A stretch of 7,149 nt of DNA. It comes from Actinomycetota bacterium. Its GTDB lineage: Bacteria; Actinomycetota; Humimicrobiia; Humimicrobiales; Humimicrobiaceae. Under the pieces are notes generated by a model that had not been told where the DNA came from, made no database searches, and saw only the letters and a list, made by a program, of their open reading frames with translations. The stretch is taken from contig JAGYOJ010000077.1 in assembly GCA_018399435.1 (NCBI GenBank), positions 1 to 7,149 of the forward strand, given 5' to 3'. This document shows positions 6,627-7,149 of this stretch, piece by piece (position 1 is the stretch's first letter; the number at the start of each line of letters is the position of its first letter). The translations under genes were made by a program, and so were the position numbers.

Positions 6627-7088
6627 TCATTTAATTTCATGCTCTAACATTTGTATCTTTTCTACTCTCCTTTTTTTGCTATTGTCTTGGCTAAAATCTG
6701 TATTTATCCATACGCTAACTATTTCTTTTGCCAATTCCGGTCCAATATAATTTTGCCCAAGGCATAAAACATTAGTGTCATTATTCTTTTTTGAAATCTC
6801 TGCCATGTCTATGTTTGACGGGTTGGCTGCCCTTATACCTTTTACCTTATTTGCAACAATGCAAGCCCCTATACCGCTTCCACCAAACAATATCCCTATT
6901 GAATTATCTTCTATTACTTTATTTGCTAATTTATATGCATAATCAGGATAATCATCTTCCTTTTCATAAATCTTATTTCCTAAATCTTTTACTTTATATT
7001 TACTTTCCTTTAGATATTCTATTATTTCCACTTTTAATTCAAATCCTGCATGGTCTGACCCTATAAAAATTGTTTTTCTTTTATCCAT
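6627..7088 (-). CDS. RpiB/LacAB-family sugar-phosphate isomerase with altered active-site residues
   Basis: A 153-residue protein, normal length for the family (E. coli RpiB is 149), expected to be a cytosolic aldose-ketose isomerase; ribose 5-phosphate/ribulose 5-phosphate would suit the transketolase and transaldolase next to it. Family marks are IGSDHAGFELK (9-19, D12 and H13), DYPDYA (46-51), GILFGGSGIGACIVANKVKG (65-84), GIRAA (84-88), NNDTNVLCLG (102-111) and RRVEKI (140-145). Key residues differ from classical RpiB as I recall it: the base Cys in CGTG is G69 (GGSG), the ring-opening His in QHNDTN is N102 (KNNDTN), and the GGRHxxRV motif reads DNSKKRRV, losing the first Arg and the His. 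The Glu used by the mycobacterial type in GGSGNGE corresponds to A75, followed by C76. The start has a good ribosome-binding site. It may be an active variant with another base, an isomerase for a different sugar phosphate, or a degenerate enzyme. I therefore leave the gene symbol blank. Confidence 0.85.
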   Translation of the reverse strand: MDKRKTIFIGSDHAGFELKVEIIEYLKESKYKVKDLGNKIYEKEDDYPDYAYKLANKVIEDNSIGILFGGSGIGACIVANKVKGIRAANPSNIDMAEISKKNNDTNVLCLGQNYIGPELAKEIVSVWINTDFSQDNSKKRRVEKIQMLEHEIK

Positions 7089-7095
7089 AAACTTT

Positions 7096-7101
7096 TCCTT
7101 T
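7096..7101 (-). promoter_or_regulatory. Ribosome-binding site of the isomerase gene
   Basis: The minus strand reads AAAGGA with 7 bases before the ATG at 7088-7086. This is optimal spacing and supports the chosen start. Confidence 0.65.
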
Positions 7102-7115
7102 TTGTTAAATTTTAC

Positions 7116-7144
7116 CCTATATTATTTAATTAAGAAAACTACAA
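7116..7144 (-). promoter_or_regulatory. Possible sigma-70-type promoter for the cluster
   Basis: On the minus strand TTGTAG (7144-7139) and TATAGG (7121-7116) are separated by 17 bases, giving candidate -35 and -10 boxes about 28 bases before the isomerase ATG. Each box matches its consensus only partly and the region is AT-rich, so chance matches are likely. No upstream gene is visible in the 61 bases before the isomerase start, so the position is reasonable for the head of the operon. Confidence 0.22.
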
Positions 7145-7149
7145 AAATT

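Noticed and set aside
6791..7066. Plus-strand open frame inside the isomerase gene
   Set aside because: It is antisense to a clear RpiB-family protein and encodes a leucine-rich string with no recognisable domain; it is a shadow frame.

Overview
The window is AT-rich and every gene I can support lies on the minus strand, so it is read from the right-hand end to the left. Isoleucine ATA codons and arginine AGA/AGG codons are frequent, and there are many poly-A/T runs. The families are bacterial and the ribosome-binding sites are purine-rich (AAAGGA, AAAGGGG, AGGGGG). This fits an AT-rich bacterium, plausibly an anaerobe from a Firmicutes-like or poorly cultured lineage. I cannot assign a taxon from sequence alone.

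In transcription order the genes are: an RpiB/LacAB-family sugar-phosphate isomerase (7088-6627), a full-length single-chain transketolase of the animal-like subfamily (6523-4694), a transaldolase with expanded loops (4685-3861), an MrfB/YprB-like DEDD exonuclease with an N-terminal zinc ribbon (3858-2797), an MrfA/YprA-like DEAH helicase with a C-terminal cysteine cluster (2812-563), and the start of a zinc-ribbon protein that runs off the left edge (521-1). The gaps are 103, 8, 2, -16 and 41 bases, so the middle four genes are almost certainly co-transcribed and the whole set may be one operon. A possible promoter and a clear ribosome-binding site precede the isomerase gene at the right edge.

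The cluster has two parts. The first three genes belong to the non-oxidative pentose phosphate pathway (pentose-phosphate isomerisation, transketolase, transaldolase; no ribulose-phosphate epimerase is seen). The next two correspond to the MrfA/MrfB helicase-exonuclease pair, described in Bacillus subtilis as a repair pathway for mitomycin C damage. The tight packing of sugar-phosphate genes against a DNA-repair pair is the main contextual oddity. A functional link, such as ribose 5-phosphate supply for nucleotide synthesis during repair, is only inference.

The points most worth a second look are: the isomerase lacks the catalytic Cys and His of classical RpiB and part of its phosphate-binding motif; MrfB has an added zinc ribbon and little sequence after the nuclease domain; and the transaldolase carries an insertion of roughly 30 residues after its SPFAGR motif. 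I see no mobile element, CRISPR array, tRNA or rRNA.
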